Source: Dechloromonas sp. ZY10 (lineage in GTDB: Bacteria; Pseudomonadota; Gammaproteobacteria; Burkholderiales; Rhodocyclaceae). Taken from it: 64,000 nucleotides of DNA. The stretch spans positions 186,001-250,000 of the forward strand of contig NZ_CP144212.1 of NCBI RefSeq assembly GCF_041378895.1. The letters are read 5' to 3'. The translations under genes were made by a program, and so were the position numbers. Below the pieces are notes generated by a model, which saw nothing but the letters and a program-made list of their open reading frames with translations, ran no database searches and was not told the DNA's origin. Positions 17,484 to 25,913 of this stretch are shown in pieces; within the stretch, counting starts at the first letter, position 1; the number at the start of each line of letters is the position of its first letter.

Positions 17484-17530
17484 GCGCCAGAACGGAAAAA
17501 CGGGCATTTTCACGGTCGACCGTGGCGATG
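17484..17530. repeat. Palindromic element copy after hypB
   Basis: GGAAAAACGGGCATTTT leads into CACGGTCGACCGTG (17511-17524). The left flank closely matches the reverse complement of the right flank of the 14907 copy (AAAAAATGCGCATTTTCACGG). It lies in the gap between hypB and the next small gene. Confidence 0.85.
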
Positions 17531-17574
17531 ACCTTTTTTCCCGCCGGCTGCACTTTTTCTGAGGTTTTCCGCGC

Positions 17575-17787
17575 ATGTTCTCGATCATTGTTGCCTTGTT
17601 GTTGCTTGCCGCCGGGGTGGCGGCGATTTACCTGATCTTGAAAAAGATGACCGAGGAGGGGATCGACATTGCCGCCCCGGGCAGCTGCCGGCGTGGCCTG
17701 TGCGGCAAGCCCGGCAGTTCGGCTTGCGGGCAGCCGGAGCCGGTGGCCGAGGAGGCACCGCCGGGCGGCGGGCCGCGCGCGGGCTGA
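17575..17787 (+). CDS. Small single-helix membrane protein with a Cys-containing tail
   Basis: A 70-residue protein of unknown function. Residues 1-23 (MFSIIVALLLLAAGVAAIYLILK) form one membrane helix, and the basic KK that follows places the rest in the cytoplasm. The tail contains CRRGLCGKPGSSACG, three closely spaced cysteines that could bind metal or a cluster, then an acidic Pro/Gly-rich end. A TGAGG sequence lies about ten bases before the ATG. It comes after hypB and a palindromic element and before the CorA-like gene, so a role in metal handling is possible but not shown. Confidence 0.6.
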   Translation: MFSIIVALLLLAAGVAAIYLILKKMTEEGIDIAAPGSCRRGLCGKPGSSACGQPEPVAEEAPPGGGPRAG

Positions 17788-17815
17788 GACCGTCGATCAG
17801 GGAAAATCCGCTGCC

Positions 17816-17840
17816 GCCGGCCGCGTTTTAAGCGGCCGGC
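17816..17840. terminator. Strong GC hairpin between the small gene and the CorA-like gene
   Basis: GCCGGCCGC, a 7-base loop (GTTTTAA), then GCGGCCGGC: nine perfect pairs. No T run follows, so it may act as a transcription barrier or leader structure rather than a standard intrinsic terminator. Confidence 0.4.
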
Positions 17841-17907
17841 AAGCACTCCGACAGGCGGTGCAAGTGCTAGAATGGCGGCCCGATTGCGCACTGCACCATG
17901 AGCTCCC

Positions 17908-19299
17908 ATGAGTGACGAAACCAACCTGACCGAAGCCGATACCGTCAAGGACGACCTTGCCGAAGTGCAGGATCTGCTCGCCAAGCATCGTCTGGTTGAG
18001 GATGTGGTGCGCCGGCAGGAAGGCACGCGGCATGATCTGGTCGAGAACCTCGTGCATCGCCAGCACATCGGCGAATTGCGCGCGCTGTTCGCGCGCCTGC
18101 CGACGGTCTCGGTGGCGCTGATCCTCAGCGCCTTGCCCGACGAAGATCGGCTGATCGCGTGGAACGAGATTGCCGAAGAGCGGATCGACGACATCCTCGA
18201 ACTGCTCTCCGAGGAAATCCGCGAGGATCTGGTCGGCGACGGCCGGCACACCAGCACCAAGGTGATGGTCAATGCCTTCGAACTGCACAACGGCCGGATG
18301 CGCCAGATCACCGTCGACCGGCCCGGCCAGCTGGCCAACATCAAGCCGATCTGGGTCGACTTGGTAGCGCCGACGCCGCGCGTGCGCGACTGGGTCGGTC
18401 GGCATTTCGGGCTGGAACTGCCGGACCCGGAAGACCTGACCGACCTCGAAGCCTCGGCTCGCTTCTATATCGAAGACAACGGCGAAATCCACCTGCACTC
18501 GGACTTCCTGCTCGACCTCGATACCGAGTCGCGCAACGTGCCGGTGGCCTTCATCCTGCACAAGGACATCCTGTTCTCGGTGCGCACCGAAGAACTCCCG
18601 GTCTTCCGTCTGCAACGGCTGCGTGCGCGCACCCAGCCCGGTTACGTGACCTGCGGCACCGACGTGCTGCTCGACTTGTACGCGGCCGATGCCGAGTACT
18701 CGGCGGATGCGCTGGAGGACGTCTATGCCGACCTCGAATCGGCCGGCCGCCACGTGTTGAATACGCGGATGACCGACGAGGAAGCCGGGCTGATCCTGGC
18801 CGACATCGCCCGTCAGGAAGACCTGAACGGACGCATCCGTCGCAACGTGCTGGATACCCGCCGCGCGGTGTCCTTCCTGACCCGTGCCAAGTTCCTCTCG
18901 GCGCAGCAGCAGGAAGACGCGCGCCAGATCATGCGCGACATCGAATCGCTCGACGGCCACACCTCCTTCCTGTTCGGCAAGATCAACTTCCTGATGGACG
19001 CCGTGGTCGGCTTCATCAACATCAACCAGAACCAGCGCATCAACAAGCTGACCAAGCTGTCGATCGTGTTCATGCCGATCAACATCGTCGCCGGGATCGG
19101 CGGCATGTCGGAATTCTCGATGATGACTGAAGGCGTCGCCTGGCCGCTCTCATACGGCGCGCTGACGGTGACCATGGGGATCATCGGCTGGTTGACCTAT
19201 CTGGCCTTGCGCCAGGCCGAACAGCGCGAAATCCAGCGCAAGCTGGAAAGCACCAGTGCCGCGCTGAAGCGGCCCGGCACGCCGGCGGCCAAAGGCTGA
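17908..19299 (+). CDS. CorA-type divalent cation transporter with an MgtE-N-like N-terminal domain
   Basis: Inner-membrane Mg/Co/Ni channel candidate of 463 residues. Residues about 45-110 (DLVENLVHRQHIGELRALF ... LLSEEIREDLVG) resemble the superhelical MgtE N domain. The CorA cytoplasmic domain and long stalk helix follow, then two C-terminal membrane helices (SIVFMPINIVAGIGG and LSYGALTVTMGIIGWLTYLAL). The pore loop reads GGMSEFSMM, so the CorA hallmark GMN is GMS here. Substitution of that Asn usually abolishes transport in studied CorA proteins, so selectivity or function may differ. The typical acidic, positively framed C terminus (RQAEQREIQRK) is present. A clear terminator follows. Confidence 0.85.
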   Translation: MSDETNLTEADTVKDDLAEVQDLLAKHRLVEDVVRRQEGTRHDLVENLVHRQHIGELRALFARLPTVSVALILSALPDEDRLIAWNEIAEERIDDILELLSEEIREDLVGDGRHTSTKVMVNAFELHNGRMRQITVDRPGQLANIKPIWVDLVAPTPRVRDWVGRHFGLELPDPEDLTDLEASARFYIEDNGEIHLHSDFLLDLDTESRNVPVAFILHKDILFSVRTEELPVFRLQRLRARTQPGYVTCGTDVLLDLYAADAEYSADALEDVYADLESAGRHVLNTRMTDEEAGLILADIARQEDLNGRIRRNVLDTRRAVSFLTRAKFLSAQQQEDARQIMRDIESLDGHTSFLFGKINFLMDAVVGFININQNQRINKLTKLSIVFMPINIVAGIGGMSEFSMMTEGVAWPLSYGALTVTMGIIGWLTYLALRQAEQREIQRKLESTSAALKRPGTPAAKG

Positions 19300-19345
19300 A
19301 CCGCCTGGTAGCGGATCTCCGCCGGCTTTGCCCGGTTGGCCAATG

Positions 19346-19375
19346 AAAAACGGCGCCCCGCAGGCGCCGTTTTTG
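19346..19375 (+). terminator. Intrinsic terminator after the CorA-like gene
   Basis: AAAAACGGCGCC, loop CCGCA, GGCGCCGTTTTT: an eight- to twelve-pair stem followed by a T run. The symmetrical A and T runs mean it may also stop transcription from the convergent hemL. Confidence 0.85.
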
Positions 19376-19398
19376 TTGGCTGGTAAGCCGTAGCCCGC

Positions 19399-20694
19399 TT
19401 ACTTCAGGCTGGCAAAGTAAGCGTCGGCAGCGGCAACCGTTGCGGCGATCTCGGCCTCACTGTGCGCGGCCGAGACAAAACCGGCTTCGAAAGCCGATGG
19501 CGCGAAGTAGTGGCCGGCGTCGAGCATGGCGTGGAAGAAGCGGTTGAAGGCTTCCTTGTCGCAGGCCAGCACCGCGTCGTAGGTGGTCGGGCATTGTTCG
19601 GCGAAATAGAGGCCGAACATGCCGCCGACGTTCTGTGCGGCGAAGGCGATGCCGTGTTTTTGCGCGGCAGCGACCAGCCCATCGCAGAGGGTGCGGGTTT
19701 TCACGGTCAACGCTTCGTAGAAGCCTTTTTGCTGCACCAGCTTCAGCGTCGCCAGACCGGCGGCAACGGCGATCGGGTTGCCCGACAGCGTGCCGGCCTG
19801 ATAGACCGGGCCGAGCGGGGCGATCTTTTCCATGATTTCGCGCTTGCCGCCGAAGGCCGCCAACGGCATGCCACCGCCGACCACCTTGCCGAAGGTCGAC
19901 AGGTCCGGGGTGATCCCGTAGTGGCCCTGGGCGCTGCCGAGGCCGACGCGGAAGCCAGTCATCACTTCGTCGAAAATCAGCACGGCGCCGTGCTGCGCGG
20001 TCAGTTCGCGCATGGCCTTGAGAAATTCGGCGGTCGGTGCGATCAGGTTCATGTTGCCGACCACCGGCTCGACGATCACCGCCGCGATCTTGTCGCCGTA
20101 GCCCTGGAAGGCTTCGGCCAGCGCCTGCGGGTCGTTGTAGGGCAGGACTACGGTGTTCTCGGCGATGCCGGCAGGGACACCGCCGGACGACGGGTTGCCG
20201 AAGGTGAGCAGGCCGGAGCCGGCTTTCACCAGCAGGCTGTCGGAGTGGCCGTGGTAGCAGCCCTCGAACTTGACCAGCAGGTCGCGGCCGGTAAAGCCAC
20301 GCGCCAGGCGGATCGCACTCATTGTCGCTTCGGTGCCGGAGGAGACCAGGCGGACCATGTCCATCGACGGCACCAGGTCGCACAGCAGGTCGGCGATTTC
20401 AATCTCGCGCTCGGTCGGTGCGCCGAAGGACAGGCCGTCGACGACGGCGGCCTGCACGGCAGCGATCACTTCCGGATGCGCGTGGCCGAGGATCATCGGG
20501 CCCCAGGAGCCGACGTAGTCGGTGTACCAGCGGCCGTCGGCATCCTGCACCTGGCTGCCGGCACCCTTCTGGAAGAACAGCGGCGTGCCGCCGACCGAAC
20601 GGAAGGCGCGGACCGGCGAATTGACGCCGCCGGGAATGTGGCGCTGGGCGCGTTCGAACAGTTGCTGGTTGCGCGAAGGGGCTTGGGCAGTCAT
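19399..20694 (-). CDS. hemL: Glutamate-1-semialdehyde 2,1-aminomutase
   Basis: PLP enzyme of the C5 tetrapyrrole pathway that turns glutamate-1-semialdehyde into 5-aminolevulinate. The 431 residues match the family. [19 protein letters not shown] binds the cofactor phosphate, [11 protein letters not shown] carries the PLP-ring aspartate, and K270 in [19 protein letters not shown] is the Schiff-base lysine. The start, [31 protein letters not shown], is standard. The thiE gene lies 19 bases upstream on the same strand, so thiD-thiE-hemL probably form an operon. Confidence 0.97.
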   Translation of the reverse strand: MTAQAPSRNQQLFERAQRHIPGGVNSPVRAFRSVGGTPLFFQKGAGSQVQDADGRWYTDYVGSWGPMILGHAHPEVIAAVQAAVVDGLSFGAPTEREIEIADLLCDLVPSMDMVRLVSSGTEATMSAIRLARGFTGRDLLVKFEGCYHGHSDSLLVKAGSGLLTFGNPSSGGVPAGIAENTVVLPYNDPQALAEAFQGYGDKIAAVIVEPVVGNMNLIAPTAEFLKAMRELTAQHGAVLIFDEVMTGFRVGLGSAQGHYGITPDLSTFGKVVGGGMPLAAFGGKREIMEKIAPLGPVYQAGTLSGNPIAVAAGLATLKLVQQKGFYEALTVKTRTLCDGLVAAAQKHGIAFAAQNVGGMFGLYFAEQCPTTYDAVLACDKEAFNRFFHAMLDAGHYFAPSAFEAGFVSAAHSEAEIAATVAAADAYFASLK

Positions 20695-20713
20695 GGGCGT
20701 TTTCCTTGAAAGA

Positions 20714-21358
20714 TCATTGCGCGAAAAGTTGTTGGTACTGGCGGGCGCGGGCGGCGATGTCCGGCGCCGAAAACAGGTCGCTGATCACCGCCAGCAGGTC
20801 GGCCCCGGCGGCGAGCAGCGGCGGCGCGTTGTCCAGGGTGATGCCGCCGATGGCGCAGGTGGCGACGGCAAACTCGCTTTTTGCCGCCGGGAACAGGTCG
20901 ACCGTGGCACGCGGCGCATCGGGCTTGACCGACGATGGATAGACCGCGCCAAAAGCGACATAGTCGGCACCGGCGCGCGCGGCGGCGCGGGCACGTGCGA
21001 TTTCGCCGTAGCAGGAGGCGCCGAGCAGCTTGCCGGGGCCGAGGATGGCGCGGGCGGCGGCCAGGCAGCCGTCGTCGCCGCCGAGATGTACGCCGTCGGC
21101 ATCGACCAGCCGGGCCAGCGCCAGGTCGTCGTTGATGATCAGACAGGCGCCGTGCTGGCGGGTCAGCGTGCGCAACGCGCGGGCGCGGGCGACGCGCTCG
21201 GGCATCGGGCTTTGCTTGTCGCGGTATTGCACGATACGGCCGCCACCGGCGAGCACGGCCTCGACGGCGGCGAGCAGGCGGCTACCATCCGGCTGTTCCG
21301 GGGTGATCGCATAAAGGCCGCGCAAGGGGCCGGGTTGCGGCAGGCGAGGTTCAGTCAT
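20714..21358 (-). CDS. thiE: Thiamine-phosphate synthase
   Basis: Joins HMP-PP and thiazole phosphate to thiamine monophosphate. The TIM-barrel motifs are present: [69 protein letters not shown] (in part), and [28 protein letters not shown]. The ATG used gives 214 residues and overlaps the thiD end by eight bases; a longer frame upstream adds only a basic, unconserved stretch. [11 protein letters not shown] lies where other ThiE proteins vary, and its DNA (near 20878-20908) looks like a decayed palindromic-element copy. Confidence 0.95.
   Translation of the reverse strand: MTEPRLPQPGPLRGLYAITPEQPDGSRLLAAVEAVLAGGGRIVQYRDKQSPMPERVARARALRTLTRQHGACLIINDDLALARLVDADGVHLGGDDGCLAAARAILGPGKLLGASCYGEIARARAAARAGADYVAFGAVYPSSVKPDAPRATVDLFPAAKSEFAVATCAIGGITLDNAPPLLAAGADLLAVISDLFSAPDIAARARQYQQLFAQ
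20878..20908 (-). repeat. Degenerate palindromic-element copy in thiE
   Basis: On the reverse strand it reads GCCACGGTCGACC, then TGTTCCCGGC and GGCAAAAA. It aligns with the first hypF copy, which has ACGGTCGACCGTGAATCC followed by GGGGCAAAAAGCG; the right half of the palindrome has decayed. It is translated in the T-V-D frame. Confidence 0.45.
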
Positions 21359-22265
21359 TGCCGTTCTCCGCCGCCGGGTCGGTGTCCTCGCCACCGGTAT
21401 CGCGGGCCCAGAACAGGCGGTCGGGGATGAACTGGCCCATGCCGCCGCGAAAACCGTTCTTCAGTGTCTGCCAGGTGTAGTCCTGCGCGTCGCGCACCGC
21501 TTCCTCGACGCTGGCGCCGCCGGCGATCATTCCGGCAATCGCCGAGGCCAGCGTGCAGCCCGAGCCGTGGTAACTGCCCGGCAGGCGCGGCCAGCTATCG
21601 GCGCGCAACTGGCCTTCGGGACCGTAGAGGGTGTTGATCACTTCCGGGGTGTTTTCGTGGGTGCCGGTAATCAGCACGTACTGCACGCCGAGTTCGCGCA
21701 GGCGCTGGGCGCATACTTCGATCTCCGGCTCCTGTTCGTCCTCGTCGCTTTCGACCAGGCGCCGCGCTTCCGGCGCGTTGGGGGTGAGCACGGTGGTCTG
21801 CGGCAGCAGCAGTTCGCGCATCGCGGCGATCATTTCCTCACCGGAGAGGTTGTCGCCACGCCCGGAGGCCAGCACCGGATCGAAAATCAGTGGAATTTCC
21901 GGATAATCGCCGACGATCTCGGCTACCGTGACGATGTTCTCGACGCTGCCGAGCACGCCGATCTTGAAGGCTGCGACCGGCATGTCCTCAAGAATGGTGC
22001 GCGCCTGCTGTTCCAGCAGTTCGGCGCTGGTCGCGTGCACGCTGCGGACGCCGACGGTGTCCTGCACGGTGAGTGCGGTGATCGCGGTCAGTGGATGGCA
22101 GCCGAGGCTGGCCAGGGTCAGCAGGTCGGCCTGGATACCGGCGCCGGAGGAGGGGTCGCTGGCGGCAAAGACCAGCACCTGGGGCGGGCAGGGAGCAATC
22201 GGAGAAGGCAAGGTCGGCAGGGGCAGGGAATACTGAAGCAAGCACACAACGGGGGCCGCAGCCAC
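21351..22265 (-). CDS. thiD: Hydroxymethylpyrimidine/phosphomethylpyrimidine kinase
   Basis: Phosphorylates HMP and HMP-P in thiamine synthesis. The ribokinase-type motifs are present: [39 protein letters not shown] (in part), [23 protein letters not shown], and the anion-hole region [20 protein letters not shown]. The start is uncertain: the frame has no ATG before the conserved core. A GTG is used here, giving 304 residues with about 28 extra Pro-rich residues; other GTG or TTG codons further in are possible, and none has a good Shine-Dalgarno. It overlaps thiE. No TPP riboswitch pattern was seen upstream. Confidence 0.93.
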   Translation of the reverse strand: MAAAPVVCLLQYSLPLPTLPSPIAPCPPQVLVFAASDPSSGAGIQADLLTLASLGCHPLTAITALTVQDTVGVRSVHATSAELLEQQARTILEDMPVAAFKIGVLGSVENIVTVAEIVGDYPEIPLIFDPVLASGRGDNLSGEEMIAAMRELLLPQTTVLTPNAPEARRLVESDEDEQEPEIEVCAQRLRELGVQYVLITGTHENTPEVINTLYGPEGQLRADSWPRLPGSYHGSGCTLASAIAGMIAGGASVEEAVRDAQDYTWQTLKNGFRGGMGQFIPDRLFWARDTGGEDTDPAAENGND

Positions 22266-22439
22266 CCGGACGGGCTGCCGATTGTATCCCGAATCCCCCG
22301 CCCGGCAGGACGAACTGGATCAACAAACAGGCTGCATTTTTTCGCCGGGCGTCCTTCCGTAGTATGATCCGGAAGTTAAGGAAAAAGCGCCGGCCAGGCC
22401 CGGTCAGGCAATTTTCCCGACTTCGGGGAGGGACGCAAA

Positions 22440-22862
22440 TTGGTCGATTCAGCGAAACTGGCAGGTCTGACCGTGATGGTCATCGATGACAGCAACACCA
22501 TACGCCGCAGCGCCGAGATTTTCATGTCGCAAGCCGGCTGCAAGGTCGTTCTGGCCGAAGACGGTTTCGATGCCTTGGCCAAGATCGCCGACCACCAGCC
22601 CGCCCTGATCTTCTGCGACGTGATGATGCCGCGCCTCGATGGCTACCAGACCTGTTCGCTGATCAAGAAAAATCCTCGTTATGCCCACATCCCGGTGATC
22701 ATGCTCTCGTCCAAGGACGGCCTGTTCGACCGGGCGCGCGGCAAGATGGTCGGTTCCGACCGCTACCTGACCAAGCCCTTCACCCGCGACAGCCTGCTCC
22801 AGATCGTAGCGGCCTATGCCGAGGCACAAGCCCAGGAAGCAGGTGTGGCCAATGCTGCATGA
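22440..22862 (+). CDS. pilG: Type IV pilus response regulator PilG
   Basis: CheY-like receiver that transmits Chp chemosensory signals to pilus extension. Motifs: VMVIDDS, D60 in LIFCDVMMPRLDGY, S-S in IMLSSKDGLFD, and K in YLTKPFTRD. The start is TTG, supported by a well-placed GGGGAGG; no ATG lies before the conserved strand except one at the strand itself (VMVIDD). It is the first gene of a five-gene same-strand group, pilG-pilH-pilI-pilJ-chpA, and is divergent from thiD across a 174-base gap. Confidence 0.95.
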   Translation: MVDSAKLAGLTVMVIDDSNTIRRSAEIFMSQAGCKVVLAEDGFDALAKIADHQPALIFCDVMMPRLDGYQTCSLIKKNPRYAHIPVIMLSSKDGLFDRARGKMVGSDRYLTKPFTRDSLLQIVAAYAEAQAQEAGVANAA

Positions 22863-22893
22863 TCTGTCTCTGTAACACCCCAACGAAGCACCC

Positions 22894-23259
22894 ATGCCAA
22901 TAAAAAACATTCTCGTCGTCGACGACTCCCCGACCGAACGCTATTTCACCGTCGACATCCTGACCCGTGCCGGTTATCACGTGACGACCGCCAATAATGG
23001 CGAAGAGGGTATTGCCAAGGCGCGCAGCGAGCGCCCCGACCTGATCCTGATGGACGTGGTGATGCCCGGCCTGAACGGCTACCAGGCGACCCGAACGCTG
23101 ACCCGCGACGAAAGCACCAGCAATATCCCGGTCATCGTGTGTACCTCGAAAGGCCAGGAGACCGACAAGATCTGGGGCATGCGGCAAGGCGCGGTCGATT
23201 ATCTGGTCAAGCCGCTCAATCCTGAAGAACTGCTGCAACGGATCGCTGCTCTCGCCTGA
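22894..23259 (+). CDS. pilH: Type IV pilus response regulator PilH
   Basis: Second CheY-like receiver of the Chp system, associated with retraction or with draining phosphate from ChpA. It is a single domain of 121 residues: ILVVDDSPTERYF, D54 in LILMDVVMPGLNGYQ, VCTSKGQETDKIWG, and K in YLVKPLNPEELL. The stop overlaps the pilI ATG by one base (TGATG), so translation is coupled. Confidence 0.95.
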   Translation: MPIKNILVVDDSPTERYFTVDILTRAGYHVTTANNGEEGIAKARSERPDLILMDVVMPGLNGYQATRTLTRDESTSNIPVIVCTSKGQETDKIWGMRQGAVDYLVKPLNPEELLQRIAALA

Positions 23260-23771
23260 TGCCGCACAAGACCAGCCTGCGCGAATTCCAGTCTTATCTT
23301 GCCGACCGCCTGCAGCAGGCGGTCGCCGGATGCACTACCGCTTCCTGGCTGGGAATCGAATCGGGCGGCGAAAACTGGCTGGTCGATCTTTGCGATGGTG
23401 GTGAGATCGTGCCGACGCCGCAGATCAGCGGCGTGCCGTTGACCCGTCCGTGGTTTGCCGGGGTGGCCAATGTACGCGGCACGCTGTACGCGATTACCGA
23501 TTTTTCGGCTTTTCGCGGCAAGGCAGCGACGCCGCGCAACGCGCATGCCCGTCTGCTGCTGGTTGGTTCCCGGCATGGCGTTAATGCCGGCCTGCTGGTC
23601 GGTCGCACACTCGGGCTGAAAAACCCCGAGAGCTTTGCCGAGCAGGCGGCGGGCGGTCGCGGTCCATTGTGGGGGACCCGGCGGTTTGCCGACCCTCAGG
23701 GGCGGCTCTGGCACAAACTCGACGTGCGGGCGCTGCTGGCCAGCCCCGAGTTCATGAATATCGCAAACTGA
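23259..23771 (+). CDS. pilI: CheW-like adaptor PilI
   Basis: Couples the receptor PilJ to the kinase ChpA. A single CheW domain of 170 residues: [16 protein letters not shown] at the start of the first barrel, then [28 protein letters not shown], the usual R-G-x-(I/L)-xx-(I/V)-D region, and [16 protein letters not shown]. Placement between pilH and pilJ matches the Pseudomonas order. Confidence 0.93.
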   Translation: MPHKTSLREFQSYLADRLQQAVAGCTTASWLGIESGGENWLVDLCDGGEIVPTPQISGVPLTRPWFAGVANVRGTLYAITDFSAFRGKAATPRNAHARLLLVGSRHGVNAGLLVGRTLGLKNPESFAEQAAGGRGPLWGTRRFADPQGRLWHKLDVRALLASPEFMNIAN

Positions 23772-23796
23772 GCCGGCTCAAAAGGAGGAAGGCAAG

Positions 23797-25899
23797 GTGT
23801 TCAGCATCCAGAATCTGCGCGGCAAGGAGCTTGCCAATGGCATCGCTGGCGGGCTGGCTGCGGTCGCAGGCGACCGCCCCGAAGTTGTCCGCCGGGTCAA
23901 ACTGTTCGGCGGTGCTCTCGCCATCCTGCTGCTGACGACCGCCGGCCTGGCCTATTACGACAAGCGTGAGTCGGCGCACGCCACGGCTTATGTGGCGGCG
24001 GCGGGCGAAATGCGGATGCTGTCGCAGCGCCTGGCCAAGGCCTCGTCGCTGGCTTTGCAGGGGCAGCCGCAGGCCTTCGGGCAGCTCAGGGAGTCGCAGC
24101 AGAAGTTCTCGCAACTGCTCGACAGCCTGATGCAGGGGGGCGATGTCGGCAGCAGCGAGGTGCCGCCCTCGCCGACGGCGGTGGCGGCACCGCTGGAGGC
24201 CTTGAATGCCCGCTGGCGACCGACCGAGAAGGATGCGCAGGCGCTGATCGCGCAGGAAAAGAATCTGGTCGCGCTGGGGCGTCATGTTGCCGTGATCGAT
24301 GCCAAGAATACCGAGTTGCTTGAACTGACCGAGCAACTGGCGACCCTGAAGCTGCAGGCCGGCGCGGTGGCACGCGAGATTGCTGCCGCCAACCAGCTGG
24401 TGATGCTGACCCAGCGTACCGCCAAGAACGCATCGGCGCTGCTGGTCGGCCACGAGATCAATCCCGAAGTGGCCTTCCTGCTGGGCAAAGACACCAACAG
24501 TTTCCGCGACCTGCTGCATGGTCTGCTGCGCGGCAGCGAAACCTTGCGCCTGTCGGGCAGCAACGATGGCAACAGCCAGGACAAGCTGAAACAGCTGGAA
24601 AAGGCGTTTGCCAACTACGACAGTGCGATCACCGGCATCCTCGGCAACCTGCAGGTGCTGACCCAGTCCAAGCAGGCTGGTGCACGCATCTTCAACGATA
24701 GCGAAAACCTGCTCAAGGCGACCGACGAACTGGCGACTGCCTATCAGGAAAATCTCGGTGAGCGGACGCTGACCACCAGCCTGCTGCTGGTGTTGACACT
24801 GGCGGTACTGGTCACGCTGGCCTTGCTGATCCGGGTTTACTTCGCCGACAGCGCGCGCCGGGCGCAGGAGGCGGAGGAGCATCGGCAGGCGTCGGAAAAG
24901 GCCAACCGCGAGAATCAGGAGGCGATCCTGCGCTTGATGAATGAACTCGGCGACCTGGCCGACGGTGACCTGACGGTCACTGCCACGGTCACCGAGGACA
25001 TCACCGGGGCGATTGCCGATTCGATCAACTACACCATCGAGGAGTTGCGGCTGCTGGTCGGGCGGATCAACGATGCTTCGACCCGGGTCAATGCTGCGAC
25101 CGAAATCGCCCGCAAGACCTCCGGTGAGTTGCTTGCCGACGCGCAGCGTCAGGCTGGCGAGATTCGCGGAGCCGGCAAGATGGTGCTGGACATGGCCCAG
25201 TCGATGAAGGCGATTTCCGGCAAGGCCTCGCGTTCGGCCGCCGTCGCCGACCAGTCCTTGCAGGCCGCCGAAAAGGGCAATGCCGCAGTGCAGGATTCGA
25301 TCAAGGGGATGAACGAAATCCGTGGGCAGATTCAGGAGACCGCCAAGCGGATCAAGCGCCTGGGGGAAAGCTCGCAGGAAATCGGCGAAATTGTCGAGTT
25401 GATTTCCGATATCACCGAACAAACCAACGTGCTGGCGCTGAATGCGGCGATCCAGGCGGCGACCGCCGGCGAAGCCGGGCGCGGCTTTACCGTGGTGGCC
25501 GAAGAGGTGCAGCGGCTGGCCGAGCGCTCGGCCGAGGCGACCAAGCAGATTGCCGACATCGTACGGACGATTCAGGGCGATACCCAGGATGCCGTTTCGG
25601 CGATGGAGCGCTCGACCCAGGGGGTGGTCGAGGGGGCGAAGCTTTCCGACGCAGCCGGTCAGGCGCTGATCGGTATCGGCCGTGTTTCGAGCGATCTGGC
25701 AACGCTGATCCGGCATATTTCCGCCGACACCCAGGGCCAGGCCGATACCGCCCGGGCCGTGGCGGCGCGGATGCAGGAAATTCTCAAGCTGACTGGTCAG
25801 ACCAACGCCAACTCGCAGCGTACCGCTCAGGCGGTCGATGAGTTGACGGCGCTGGCCAACGAACTCAAGGGCTCGGTGGCCGGCTTCAAGGTCGGCTAG
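23797..25899 (+). CDS. pilJ: Methyl-accepting chemotaxis protein PilJ
   Basis: Inner-membrane receptor of the type IV pilus chemosensory system. A GTG start is supported by AAAGGAGG nine bases before it. TM1 is near residues 37-57 ([19 protein letters not shown]); the periplasmic part to about 320 contains two helical modules with the repeated pattern [13 protein letters not shown] and [14 protein letters not shown], as in PilJ. TM2 is [27 protein letters not shown]-like linker and a long signalling coiled coil follow, with the hairpin tip [23 protein letters not shown]. At 700 residues it is close to the Pseudomonas protein. Confidence 0.95.
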   Translation: MFSIQNLRGKELANGIAGGLAAVAGDRPEVVRRVKLFGGALAILLLTTAGLAYYDKRESAHATAYVAAAGEMRMLSQRLAKASSLALQGQPQAFGQLRESQQKFSQLLDSLMQGGDVGSSEVPPSPTAVAAPLEALNARWRPTEKDAQALIAQEKNLVALGRHVAVIDAKNTELLELTEQLATLKLQAGAVAREIAAANQLVMLTQRTAKNASALLVGHEINPEVAFLLGKDTNSFRDLLHGLLRGSETLRLSGSNDGNSQDKLKQLEKAFANYDSAITGILGNLQVLTQSKQAGARIFNDSENLLKATDELATAYQENLGERTLTTSLLLVLTLAVLVTLALLIRVYFADSARRAQEAEEHRQASEKANRENQEAILRLMNELGDLADGDLTVTATVTEDITGAIADSINYTIEELRLLVGRINDASTRVNAATEIARKTSGELLADAQRQAGEIRGAGKMVLDMAQSMKAISGKASRSAAVADQSLQAAEKGNAAVQDSIKGMNEIRGQIQETAKRIKRLGESSQEIGEIVELISDITEQTNVLALNAAIQAATAGEAGRGFTVVAEEVQRLAERSAEATKQIADIVRTIQGDTQDAVSAMERSTQGVVEGAKLSDAAGQALIGIGRVSSDLATLIRHISADTQGQADTARAVAARMQEILKLTGQTNANSQRTAQAVDELTALANELKGSVAGFKVG

Positions 25900-25913
25900 G
25901 CAGGAACGCAGGC

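Noticed and set aside
22266..22439. TPP riboswitch before thiD
   Set aside because: No CTGAGA or ACC...TGATCTG pattern is visible on either strand in the gap.
22940..22960. Palindromic element in pilH (TTTCACCGTCGACATCC)
   Set aside because: Only GTCGAC and a partial left arm match, and YFTVDILTRAGY is normal receiver sequence.
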